Assembly (NCBI GenBank): GCA_947631095.1
Contig: CANRJX010000007.1
Span: 1-38,853, forward strand
Reading direction: 5' to 3'
Source of the DNA: an uncultured Wohlfahrtiimonas sp.
GTDB lineage: Bacteria > Pseudomonadota > Gammaproteobacteria > Cardiobacteriales > Wohlfahrtiimonadaceae
Length of the DNA stretch: 38,853 nt
The notes below the pieces were generated by a model. That model was not told the DNA's origin and searched no databases. It saw only the letters and a program-made list of their open reading frames with translations. Numbering within the stretch: the first letter of the stretch is position 1; each line of letters starts with the position of its first letter. Position numbers and translations under genes: made by a program. This document shows positions 1-8,936 of the stretch, one piece after another.

Positions 1-1005
1 TGGGTATTAAAAGTTGTACCTGAAATGGGTGCTGGCTGGTGTCCTCCTGGTATTTTAGGTATTGGCATCGGCGGTACAGCTGAAGAAGCAATGTTAATGG
101 CTAAAAAATCCTTGATGGAACCAATTGATATCCAAGACTTAATGGCACGTGGCGCACAAACACGCGCTGAAGAAGTTCGCTTAGAACTCTATGAAAAAGT
201 GAATGCTTTAGGTATAGGCGCTCAAGGCTTGGGTGGTTTAACAACAGTATTAGACATTAAAATATTGGAGTGCCCTACTCACGCAGCTAACTTACCTGTT
301 GCGATGATTCCTAACTGTGCGGCAACGCGCCATGTTCATTTCACATTAGATGGCTCTGGCCCTGCAAAATTAACTCCACCGAGCTTAGACATCTGGCCTG
401 AAATTACGAATACAAATAACTCAGGTAAAAAAGTTAATCTTGATACATTAACCAAAGAAGAAATCGCTGAATGGAAACCTGGTGATACTTTATTATTGTC
501 AGGCAAGATCTATACTGGTCGCGATGCTGCTCATAAACGCATGGTTGATATGTTAAACAGAGGCGAAGAGCTACCAGTTGACCTTAAAAATAAAATGATC
601 TACTACGTTGGCCCTGTTGATCCTATCAATGATGAAGTGGTTGGTCCTGCCGGTCCAACGACAGCCACTCGCATGGATAAATTTACGCGTCAAATCCTTG
701 AATCTACTGGCCTACTTGGCATGATCGGCAAAGCTGAACGTGGCAATATTGCAATCGAAGCCATTAAAGATAATGAAGCAGTTTATCTGATGGCAGTTGG
801 CGGTGCAGCTTATCTTGTTTCTAAAGCGATCAAAGCATCAAAAGTTGTTGCTTTTGAAGACTTAGGCATGGAAGCCATTTATGAATTTACAGTAGAAGAT
901 ATGCCTGTGACTGTAGCAGTCGATACACAAGGTCAATCAGTGCATAAAACTGAGCCTGTAAAATGGCAAGCTAAAATTGGTAAAATTCCTGTTATTACCC
1001 AATAA
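1..1005 (+). CDS. Class I fumarate hydratase (fused alpha/beta type), C-terminal part, truncated at the window start
   Basis: Open frame runs from base 1 (WVLKVVPEMGAGWCPPGILGIGIGGTAEEA...); CPPGxxGIGIGGT and HVHFTLDGSGPA motifs of fumarase class I; ends TAA at 1005. Confidence 0.9.
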   Translation, partial: WVLKVVPEMGAGWCPPGILGIGIGGTAEEAMLMAKKSLMEPIDIQDLMARGAQTRAEEVRLELYEKVNALGIGAQGLGGLTTVLDIKILECPTHAANLPVAMIPNCAATRHVHFTLDGSGPAKLTPPSLDIWPEITNTNNSGKKVNLDTLTKEEIAEWKPGDTLLLSGKIYTGRDAAHKRMVDMLNRGEELPVDLKNKMIYYVGPVDPINDEVVGPAGPTTATRMDKFTRQILESTGLLGMIGKAERGNIAIEAIKDNEAVYLMAVGGAAYLVSKAIKASKVVAFEDLGMEAIYEFTVEDMPVTVAVDTQGQSVHKTEPVKWQAKIGKIPVITQ

Positions 1006-1034
1006 AACAAAAATATACTAAAGTAAATTAATCG

Positions 1035-1064
1035 AATCCCCAATCACATCATTGGGGATTTTTA
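1035..1064 (+). terminator. Rho-independent terminator of the fumarase gene
   Basis: AATCCCCAAT-CACATC-ATTGGGGATT followed by TTTTA. Confidence 0.85.
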
Positions 1065-1080
1065 TTGTCCAGAATTCAAT

Positions 1081-1106
1081 AAAAAAGCCGCTAAAATAGC
1101 GGCTTT
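1081..1106 (-). terminator. Terminator of the dat-ddc operon
   Basis: AAAGCCGCTA-AAA-TAGCGGCTTT hairpin just downstream of the minus-strand ddc, with a T-run on that strand. Confidence 0.75.
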
Positions 1107-1120
1107 AAACATTAGCTGAA

Positions 1121-2566
1121 TTAGCAATCCAACAGCTTTTCAATTGTTTTAAACATTTGTTCCACATGTTCAAAACGAGTCAATGGATTCAACAATGTTA
1201 ATTTTAATGTCACAATACCTGAACGACGAGTGACACCTAAGTTTGCATGGCCTTCATCAAACAATAACTGTGCAATATAACGATGAATCTTTGTACTATC
1301 TCTGCCTTTTAGTGCAGACTCTTTAATCCTAAATAGTACACTCGCCAACTGCGTAGAGTTGACTAATTCAAAATGCTCAGATGATTCTACAAATGCAGCC
1401 ACTTGTTGCGCTAAATCAATAGAGTAATCCACCATATCGCCATACTGATCAGCACCAATACTTCTAAAACTCATCCACAACTTCAACGCATCAAAACGTC
1501 TTGTTGTTTGGATGGATTTACTCACCAAGTTAGGCACGCCTTCCAACTCATCTTCAACAGGATTCAAGTAATCATCATGACGACGAATCAACTCATAATT
1601 TTTACCATCTCTCAATACAAAAGCGCCACAACTGATGGTTTGTAAGAATTGTTTGTGAAAATCAAGCGCAATAGAATCTGCCAATTCCATTCCCTCTAAT
1701 CTTTCACGATACTTATGTGAGAATAATAGAATCCCACCCCAAGCAGCATCCACATGCAGCCAAACATTGTATTGTTTTGCTAATGCAGAAATCCCAACCA
1801 TATCATCAATCGCGCCAGTATCAGTTGTGCCTGCTGTTGCAACAATTGCAATTGCTTTTAAACCTTTTGCTTCTAAATCAGCCAAATTTTCTGCTAATTT
1901 TTCTACAATGATGCGACCACCATTATCACAAGGCACTGTCACCACTGCATCTTCTTCAAAACCTAATAACAGTGCTGATTGCTGAACTGAAAAGTGAGCT
2001 TGTTCTGAACAGATGATGACCAATGAGTTTTTAGCAAACTGTGGATACTGTTTCAAAGTATATTCACGGGCTAATAGCAATCCCATAAAATTACTTTGCG
2101 TGCCACCGCTTGTAAAAATACCCGCATCACCTTCAGGATAACCGATCACACGACGCAATTCAGTGACAATACGTTCTTCAAACAATGTTGCCGAAGGACT
2201 TTGATCCCATGAATCCATCGATTGATTCGATACATTGATCAACACTTCCGCCAATTGCGATGCTAAAGTTGTCGGACAATGCAAATGCGCCGAGCATAAA
2301 GGATGATGAACTTGTAAAGCATGTTTTAAAAAGTATTCATTCGCTTCTTGCAGTGCTTGCTGATCTCCAACTCCTTGCTTTGGCATCATTTCGATGTTTT
2401 TCAATTGAGCACGTAAAGTTTCAATCGGAATACCATCAAACATTTCACCTGAATCTAGCCAATCAGCAGCAACATCAATCGCTTCTTTCATCAAAGCGCG
2501 GTATTGATCCGCGCCTTCTTTACCTGTTGAGGTAACACCCAAGGTAATATCAGTTTTCATCGCCAT
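1121..2566 (-). CDS. ddc: PLP-dependent L-2,4-diaminobutyrate decarboxylase
   Basis: Group II decarboxylase features (HxHCPTTLASQLAEVLIN, SGGTQSNFMGLLLARE, HVDAAWGG, DFHKQF); 3 nt downstream of a diaminobutyrate aminotransferase. Confidence 0.88.
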   Translation of the reverse strand: MAMKTDITLGVTSTGKEGADQYRALMKEAIDVAADWLDSGEMFDGIPIETLRAQLKNIEMMPKQGVGDQQALQEANEYFLKHALQVHHPLCSAHLHCPTTLASQLAEVLINVSNQSMDSWDQSPSATLFEERIVTELRRVIGYPEGDAGIFTSGGTQSNFMGLLLAREYTLKQYPQFAKNSLVIICSEQAHFSVQQSALLLGFEEDAVVTVPCDNGGRIIVEKLAENLADLEAKGLKAIAIVATAGTTDTGAIDDMVGISALAKQYNVWLHVDAAWGGILLFSHKYRERLEGMELADSIALDFHKQFLQTISCGAFVLRDGKNYELIRRHDDYLNPVEDELEGVPNLVSKSIQTTRRFDALKLWMSFRSIGADQYGDMVDYSIDLAQQVAAFVESSEHFELVNSTQLASVLFRIKESALKGRDSTKIHRYIAQLLFDEGHANLGVTRRSGIVTLKLTLLNPLTRFEHVEQMFKTIEKLLDC

Positions 2567-2569
2567 TCC

Positions 2570-3919
2570 TTATTGAGTGATCGCTTTTAAAGCTGCATCT
2601 AAACGTTCAAGAATCAAGTCAACTTCATCTAAAGACAAAGTTAATGGCGGTAAAAATCGTAATACACAGCCATGACGCCCGCCTCTTTCTGCAATTAAAC
2701 CCGCTTTGAAACAAGCTTGTTGCAATGCTACTGATAATTCAGGTGCATAAGGTAAGCTGCCTAAATGATCTTTTTGACCTTTAGAATCAACAATTTCAAT
2801 CCCCAACATTAAACCACGGCCACGAACTTCACCAATGCAAGGATAAGTTTGCTGTAATTTCAACAAACCTGCTTTTAAAGCAGTACCTGATACATTCACA
2901 TTCTCTTGGACACCGTGCTTAGTGATCATTTCTAATGTTACTAAGCCTGTTGCCATGCCCAATTGGTTTCCACGGAATGTTCCTGTGTGAGCACCGGGTA
3001 ACCATAAATCAAATTCTGCACGATAAGCCACCAACGCCATTGGTAAACCACCACCAATTGCTTTAGACATGACGATCATATCTGGTACGATGCCTGATTC
3101 ATCAAACGCAAAGAATTGACCACTGCGACCAATACCAGCTTGAACTTCATCCAAAATTAAAATAATGCCTAAACGCTTTGTCACTTCACGTACACGTTGC
3201 AACCATTTCGCTGGTGCAGGAATTACACCACCTTCGCCTTGGATTGCTTCCAAGATTACAGCTGCTGGTTTTACGATGCCACTTTCAACGTCATCCAACA
3301 TTCTTTCGAACAAGTTTGCCAATGCTTCTTCACCCTGCTCTGCACCGATACCTAATGGACAACGGTAAGCATAAGGATAAGGCATGAACTGAACATAAGG
3401 CATCAATCCACCAATAGGATTTTTTGCACCCAAATTCCCTGTTGCACTTAATGTGCCATTTGTCATGCCGTGGTAACCACCTGTAAAACTAATAATGGTC
3501 GAACGGCCTGTCACTGTTTTTGCTAATTTGAAAGCTGCTTCATTCGCATCTGCACCCGTTGGGCCACAGAATTGAATTCTCCAATCACTTGCACTACCCG
3601 GCAAAAGATTAAGAACAGTTTCAGAAAATTGATCTTTTAAAGGCGTCGTCAAATCGAGCGTGTGTAACGGAAGTTCGCTCTCTAAAACATCTTTAATTGA
3701 TTGAATAATTTTAGGGTGATTATGCCCTAATGCTAATGTGCCTGCGCCTGCGAGACAATCTAGATACCTTTTTCCTTCAACATCTTCCAACCATGAGCCT
3801 TGCGCTTTTTTGATTGAAATCGGAAATTTTCTAGGATAACTTCGTGCGTTTGATTCGAAGCTTGCTTGTCGATCTACATAATATTGATTATCTAATGAAG
3901 ATAATGGTGTTGTTCCCAT
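2570..3919 (-). CDS. dat: Diaminobutyrate--2-oxoglutarate transaminase
   Basis: Class III aminotransferase ([36 protein letters not shown]); adjacent to ddc. Confidence 0.88.
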   Translation of the reverse strand: MGTTPLSSLDNQYYVDRQASFESNARSYPRKFPISIKKAQGSWLEDVEGKRYLDCLAGAGTLALGHNHPKIIQSIKDVLESELPLHTLDLTTPLKDQFSETVLNLLPGSASDWRIQFCGPTGADANEAAFKLAKTVTGRSTIISFTGGYHGMTNGTLSATGNLGAKNPIGGLMPYVQFMPYPYAYRCPLGIGAEQGEEALANLFERMLDDVESGIVKPAAVILEAIQGEGGVIPAPAKWLQRVREVTKRLGIILILDEVQAGIGRSGQFFAFDESGIVPDMIVMSKAIGGGLPMALVAYRAEFDLWLPGAHTGTFRGNQLGMATGLVTLEMITKHGVQENVNVSGTALKAGLLKLQQTYPCIGEVRGRGLMLGIEIVDSKGQKDHLGSLPYAPELSVALQQACFKAGLIAERGGRHGCVLRFLPPLTLSLDEVDLILERLDAALKAITQ

Positions 3920-4687
3920 GTCAAACCCTCTGTTAAAAAAGTTCTACTGTGGTAATAAAAGCACGCATTGGATTGAATTATAACTATCCACCTAATGATA
4001 CATTACGCTCAGATTTACTTAGCTCATAAATCTAATTTTGATTCAATTTTCTTTGTTCTTTTAATCTAACAGTAATTGTTAAGCTATCAATGCCAAGATA
4101 CTTACAACATTATGTTGTTATATCTAGTGGCCCTCCGTTAATAAAAATAAGTGTCAATTTGTCTAGGACAAATTAGCGGCGTATTCTGCATCATAAATTT
4201 ATCGTTGGCAATAACTGAATAAAAACGAATCAAAGAGTTAAGCGATATTTTTTCGGGCAAAAATAAGCTTTAATTAAATATGCAACACATTGATTTAAGA
4301 ATTGAATTAATTTTTAAAAACCATCAATACAATCATAAAAATACATTTGTTTACCAAAACATACAAAATTCAAATTTACAAAAAAATCATCTATATTTAG
4401 CTAATTAGCAGTAAATATTTAAAAATATGCCAAAATATTCAAATAATATATTTATTAAATCCACCAAAAAACATCATTAGTTTTTTAAATCACTGTTAAA
4501 AAGAAGCAATAAATGCTCAAATTAATCATCCAATCACACTAAAAAATTTTGAAATTTAAACAAACCACAGAATATTTTTAAGCATAAATATGATTGTGCT
4601 TCACCGATCTTTTGCATACACTTTGAATCAGCATATGACGAATGATCCAATAACTATAAATTTCATAACTTTTATAAGGTGATAACA

Positions 4688-5644
4688 ATGAGTAAAAAAG
4701 TCATTTTAGATACAGATCCTGGGATTGATGATGCAATGGCAATCATATTTGCACATGAACATAAAGATATTGATTTAATAGGCATTACTACAGTTTTTGG
4801 TAATGCAACCATCGAAACTACAACAAATAATGCTCTGCATCTTAAGCGTAAATTTGGGCTGTCTGCAGATATTGCGATGGGCGCAGCATCACCGCTTAAA
4901 ATCATTGCAAGAGATCCAGCTGCCATTGTGCATGGTAATAATGGACTGGGCGACATTGACATTCCACAAGAAGACTTTGGCACATTAAATAATCATAATG
5001 CGTATGATTACATCATTGAACAAATCCATGCAAATCCACATGAAATCACATTGATTGCAGTTGGCCCTCTCACTAACTTAGCCTTAGCCGTACAAAAAGA
5101 TCCATCAATTACAGGCTTAGTCAAAGAAGTGATTATTATGGGTGGAGCTTTTGGTCATCATGGTCATACAGGCAATGTTTCCCCGTTTGCAGAAGCGAAC
5201 ATTATTGATGATCCGCATGCAGCTGACATCGTTTTTACATCTCCATGGCCAGTGACAGTTGTCGGTTTAGACGTAACAAAATTATCTGTTATGGATGGCA
5301 ATTACATTGCAAAAATCGCAAAATCATCAGAAAAATATGGCGAATTTCTTGGCCAAATTACTCCTTTTTATGCCAACTTCCATAAAAAAGCATTCAATAT
5401 GGATGGCTTTCATGTACATGATTATTCCGCCCTTGCTTATGCAGTGGATCCATCACTATTTACCACTAAACGCGGAAATATCAGGGTTGTCACAGAAGGA
5501 CCTGCAATTGGACACACCATGTTTAAAGATAATCCTCGTATTTTCCCAATGGATGAGTGGAGCAATCAACCAAAACAAAACATCTGCATAGATGTTAATA
5601 GCGAAGCACTACTTGAGCTATATTTTAAAACCATCTCAGCTTAA
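4688..5644 (+). CDS. Inosine/uridine-preferring nucleoside hydrolase
   Basis: N-terminal ILDTDPGIDDAMAI and IMGGAFGHHGHTGNVSPFAEANIIDDPHAA. ATG at 4688 preceded by AAGGTG; the ORF-track start at 4679 is a GTG overlapping this SD. Confidence 0.92.
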   Translation: MSKKVILDTDPGIDDAMAIIFAHEHKDIDLIGITTVFGNATIETTTNNALHLKRKFGLSADIAMGAASPLKIIARDPAAIVHGNNGLGDIDIPQEDFGTLNNHNAYDYIIEQIHANPHEITLIAVGPLTNLALAVQKDPSITGLVKEVIIMGGAFGHHGHTGNVSPFAEANIIDDPHAADIVFTSPWPVTVVGLDVTKLSVMDGNYIAKIAKSSEKYGEFLGQITPFYANFHKKAFNMDGFHVHDYSALAYAVDPSLFTTKRGNIRVVTEGPAIGHTMFKDNPRIFPMDEWSNQPKQNICIDVNSEALLELYFKTISA

Positions 5645-5650
5645 ACACAC

Positions 5651-5680
5651 AAAGACCGCTAATATTCAGCGGTCTTTTTC
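5651..5680 (+). terminator. Rho-independent terminator after the nucleoside hydrolase
   Basis: AAAGACCGCT-AATATTC-AGCGGTCTTT + TTC. Confidence 0.85.
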
Positions 5681-5849
5681 TATCCATGAAATTTCAATCT
5701 TTTAATGTATTTAGCTCAATATTTTAAATATTTCATATTTTAATCTAGCCACATGAAATTTTATTCATGCAAAACATATATGTTTTAATAGAAAAACTCT
5801 TGTATTATCAATGTTCACCGCAATAATATTTAATTTCTCGCTCAATACA

Positions 5850-5883
5850 TGAATTAAATTCATTGTTCAATGAATTCAAATCA
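5850..5883 (+). promoter_or_regulatory. Tandem MetR-like binding sites upstream of mesX
   Basis: TGAATTAAATTCA (5850-5862, exact TGAA-N5-TTCA) and TGAATTCAAATCA (5871-5883, one mismatch), phased by 21 bp; possible -10 TATAAC at 5908-5913. Confidence 0.55.
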
Positions 5884-5965
5884 TTTTTATTCATGATTTG
5901 ATTTAGGTATAACTTCTCTAATTCATAAATTCAAGCTTTAACGCAAAGATTAGGGGCAAATCACC

Positions 5966-6946
5966 ATGAGTAAACAATTTACATATTCGCTGAAAAGTAT
6001 TCGTTTTGATGAAAATTATCATCCATCTAATAATACGCGCTTAACAACAAATTTTGCCAACTTGGCACGCGGTGAAAGCCGCCAAGAAAACTTGCGTAAT
6101 ACTTTAAAAATGATGAACGAACGCTTTAATAGCTTAGCGAATTGGGATAATCCTAAAGGTGATCGTTATTCTATTGAATTAGAAATTGTTTCTGTCGGTA
6201 TGGACATTGGTAATAGCGGTGATGCTTTCCCGATCATTGAAGTTTTGAAAACAAATATCGTTGATCATACTACCAATAAACGCATTCAAGGAATTGTGGG
6301 CAACAGTTTTTCATCGTATGTCCGTGATTATGATTTCAGCGTTCTACTGTTAGAACACAACAAAGATAAAGAAACATTCAGTATCCCTGAAAATTTTGGT
6401 GATTTACATGGCAATCTCTATAAAGATTTTGTTAGCTCTGAGACATTTAAACAGCATTTTAATACACAACCTGTGATCTGTTTAAGCGTGGCGAGTAATA
6501 AAGTCTATCATCGCACGACAAATACTCACCCTATTTTGGGCTCTGAGTATGTGCTGAATGAATTCTCTTCAACTGACCAATATTTTGCAAAAATGGGATT
6601 AAGAGTGCGTTACTTCATGCCGCCAAATAGCGTTGCACCATTAGCATTTTACTTCAGTGGTGATCTTTTGAATGATTACACAAACCTAGAATTAATCAGT
6701 ACGATCAGCACAATGGAAACATTCCAAAAAATCTATCGTCCTGAAATTTATAATGCAAATGCTGTTGCCGGTGAAGTTTATCAACCAAGCTTACAAAATG
6801 AAAACTTCTCATTAACACGCATTGTTTATGACCGAGCTGAACGCACTCAATTGGCTATCGAACAAGGCAAGTTCACTGAGGAGCATTTCATTAAGCCTTA
6901 CCAAAATATTCTTGCATCATTATCTACCAACAATCTCGCTATTTAA
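5966..6946 (+). CDS. mesX: DUF1852 protein, MesX-like accessory of folate-independent methionine synthase
   Basis: Full-length 326 aa resembling DUF1852, directly upstream of a short MetE-like protein. Confidence 0.82.
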   Translation: MSKQFTYSLKSIRFDENYHPSNNTRLTTNFANLARGESRQENLRNTLKMMNERFNSLANWDNPKGDRYSIELEIVSVGMDIGNSGDAFPIIEVLKTNIVDHTTNKRIQGIVGNSFSSYVRDYDFSVLLLEHNKDKETFSIPENFGDLHGNLYKDFVSSETFKQHFNTQPVICLSVASNKVYHRTTNTHPILGSEYVLNEFSSTDQYFAKMGLRVRYFMPPNSVAPLAFYFSGDLLNDYTNLELISTISTMETFQKIYRPEIYNANAVAGEVYQPSLQNENFSLTRIVYDRAERTQLAIEQGKFTEEHFIKPYQNILASLSTNNLAI

Positions 6947-6972
6947 TTTACCTAGGATAAAAATTACCGATT

Positions 6973-8001
6973 ATGAAAAAATTATTACCCACTTCAACTG
7001 CTGGCAGCTTACCAAAACCATCTTGGCTCGCAGAACCTGAAAAATTATGGTCACCTTGGAAATTAGAGGGTGAACAACTGTTAGATGGCAAACGTGATGC
7101 GCTCTTGTTATCACTTCAAGAACAATTGCATGCAGGCATTGATATTGTGAGTGATGGTGAACAAACACGCCAACATTTCGTCACAACATTCATCGAGCAT
7201 TTAGATGGCGTAGATTTTGAAAAACGCGAAATCATGAAAATCCGTGATCGTTACGAAGCAAGTGTACCATCAGTTGTGGGTGCTGTTTCTCGCCCTAAAT
7301 CTGTATTTGTCGAAGATGCTAAATTTTTGCGCTCTCAAACAGATCAACCAATTAAATGGGCTTTACCTGGACCTATGACTATGATTGATACTTTGTATGA
7401 TGGTCATTACAAAAGCCGTGAAAAATTGGCGTGGGAATTTGCAAAAATTCTAAATCAAGAAGCACTAGAATTAGAAGCCGCAGGCGTTGATATCATTCAA
7501 TTTGACGAGCCTGCATTCAACGTTTTCTTTGATGAAGTGAATGATTGGGGTATTCCAACATTAGAAAGAGCCATCGAAGGCTTAAAATGCCAAACAGCTG
7601 TGCATATTTGCTACGGTTATGGCATTAAAGCAAACACTGATTGGAAGAAAACATTGGGCTCAGAATGGCGTCAATATGAAGAGTCATTCCCTAAATTACA
7701 AAAATCTAAATTAGATATCATCTCTTTAGAGTGTCAAAATTCACACGTTCCAATGGATTTAATCGAACTAATTCGTGGTAAAAAAGTGATGGTGGGTGCA
7801 ATTGATGTCGCCACTCATCAAATTGAAACTGCTGAAGAAGTGGCAGATACATTGCGTAAAGCATTGCAATTTGTTGATGCTGAAAACCTTTATCCTTCAA
7901 CAAACTGTGGCATGGCACCATTGCCGCGCAATGTTGCCAAAGGTAAATTACATGCATTAAGTGCTGGTGCTGCAATTGTTCGCGCTGAACTTGAATCATA
8001 A
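6973..8001 (+). CDS. mesD: MetE C-terminal-like methionine synthase of the MesD type
   Basis: 342 aa, MetE catalytic-domain-like only (LLPTSTAGSLPKPSWLAEPE, DGEQTRQHFVTTF, QFDEPAF, HICYGYG, LYPSTNCGMAPLPRNVAKGKL), no N-terminal MetE half; 26 nt after mesX. Confidence 0.85.
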   Translation: MKKLLPTSTAGSLPKPSWLAEPEKLWSPWKLEGEQLLDGKRDALLLSLQEQLHAGIDIVSDGEQTRQHFVTTFIEHLDGVDFEKREIMKIRDRYEASVPSVVGAVSRPKSVFVEDAKFLRSQTDQPIKWALPGPMTMIDTLYDGHYKSREKLAWEFAKILNQEALELEAAGVDIIQFDEPAFNVFFDEVNDWGIPTLERAIEGLKCQTAVHICYGYGIKANTDWKKTLGSEWRQYEESFPKLQKSKLDIISLECQNSHVPMDLIELIRGKKVMVGAIDVATHQIETAEEVADTLRKALQFVDAENLYPSTNCGMAPLPRNVAKGKLHALSAGAAIVRAELES

Positions 8002-8021
8002 GTACTATAAATTTAATGAAC

Positions 8022-8048
8022 AAAAAGCCCCTTTATTGGGGCTTTTTT
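8022..8048. terminator. Bidirectional terminator between mesD and the HEAT-like gene
   Basis: AAAAAGCCCC-TTTATT-GGGGCTTTTTT. Confidence 0.85.
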
Positions 8049-8053
8049 ACATA

Positions 8054-8803
8054 CTACAACTGTTTTGGCAATTGCTTGATTTGTACTGTTAGCCAACCTT
8101 TAAACAATACATTTTTTTGATATTTATACAAATCATACTCTTCAGGATAAATCGCACGAAACTTAGATTCAAAGCGATCATAAGAAAAATCTTCATGCAA
8201 AGAGCTCGCCACTTCCATCAATTTTTCTTTTAGATCTTTATCCACAAACATTGGCGCTTTTCTTGGGCGACTAATGTCATATCCAAAAATTTGTAAACGA
8301 TTATAAGCAGCTTCTCTCACATCATTCACAGGATCTGTTTTCATGATAGACAAAAATTCATCAATCACTTCCTTGCACTTATATTTACCCAACTTTTTAA
8401 TCGCATCAACTCTGCGTTCGTAGCTACTACGATCTTGTAATTTTTTCATCAAAGCATCAAAATCAGGTGGAACACCTTCCGTAAAGAGTGGTTTTGGTGC
8501 ATTCAATACATCCAACATGCCATTTAAATCTTCGCCTTTTTTATAACGCGAACGAATAATTTTTGCAGCATTTAATACATACTGAAAAGGCTTAGCCATC
8601 GGTGGTGTATTACCTTTTTTAACTAAGCTTTGATACTCGTTATAACGCTCTTCAACTCTCTTCCAATCTTCTGGATATTTCTTTCTAAATGCCAGAATGA
8701 ACTCATCATCAGAAGCATCTTTATCCATGCCCAATAAGACATCAATCACTTTTTTATCTTTATCAGGAATTACAACCCCTTTAGATAACCGCTTCTTTCC
8801 CAT
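8054..8803 (-). CDS. HEAT-repeat-like hypothetical protein
   Basis: Intact 249 aa ORF; central KLGKYKCKEVIDEFLSIMKTDPVNDVREAAYNRLQIFG resembles a HEAT/PBS repeat; function not recognised. Confidence 0.7.
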   Translation of the reverse strand: MGKKRLSKGVVIPDKDKKVIDVLLGMDKDASDDEFILAFRKKYPEDWKRVEERYNEYQSLVKKGNTPPMAKPFQYVLNAAKIIRSRYKKGEDLNGMLDVLNAPKPLFTEGVPPDFDALMKKLQDRSSYERRVDAIKKLGKYKCKEVIDEFLSIMKTDPVNDVREAAYNRLQIFGYDISRPRKAPMFVDKDLKEKLMEVASSLHEDFSYDRFESKFRAIYPEEYDLYKYQKNVLFKGWLTVQIKQLPKQL

Positions 8804-8936
8804 ATTCGCCTCGTATTTACAATATAAAAAAATTTTGCCAATACAATAAAGATCAACATAAACATTTGCACGACATTATAGATACTTTTGAAAATCATGC
8901 CTCTAATTCATTTCAATCTTCATATAAAGCCAATCA

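Noticed and set aside
4672-4983. 103-aa minus-strand ORF over the nucleoside hydrolase 5' end
   Set aside because: Antisense shadow of a clear nucleoside hydrolase gene.
7718-8023. 101-aa minus-strand ORF over the 3' part of mesD
   Set aside because: Antisense shadow; His/Gln/Leu-rich composition expected from the reverse complement of a real gene.
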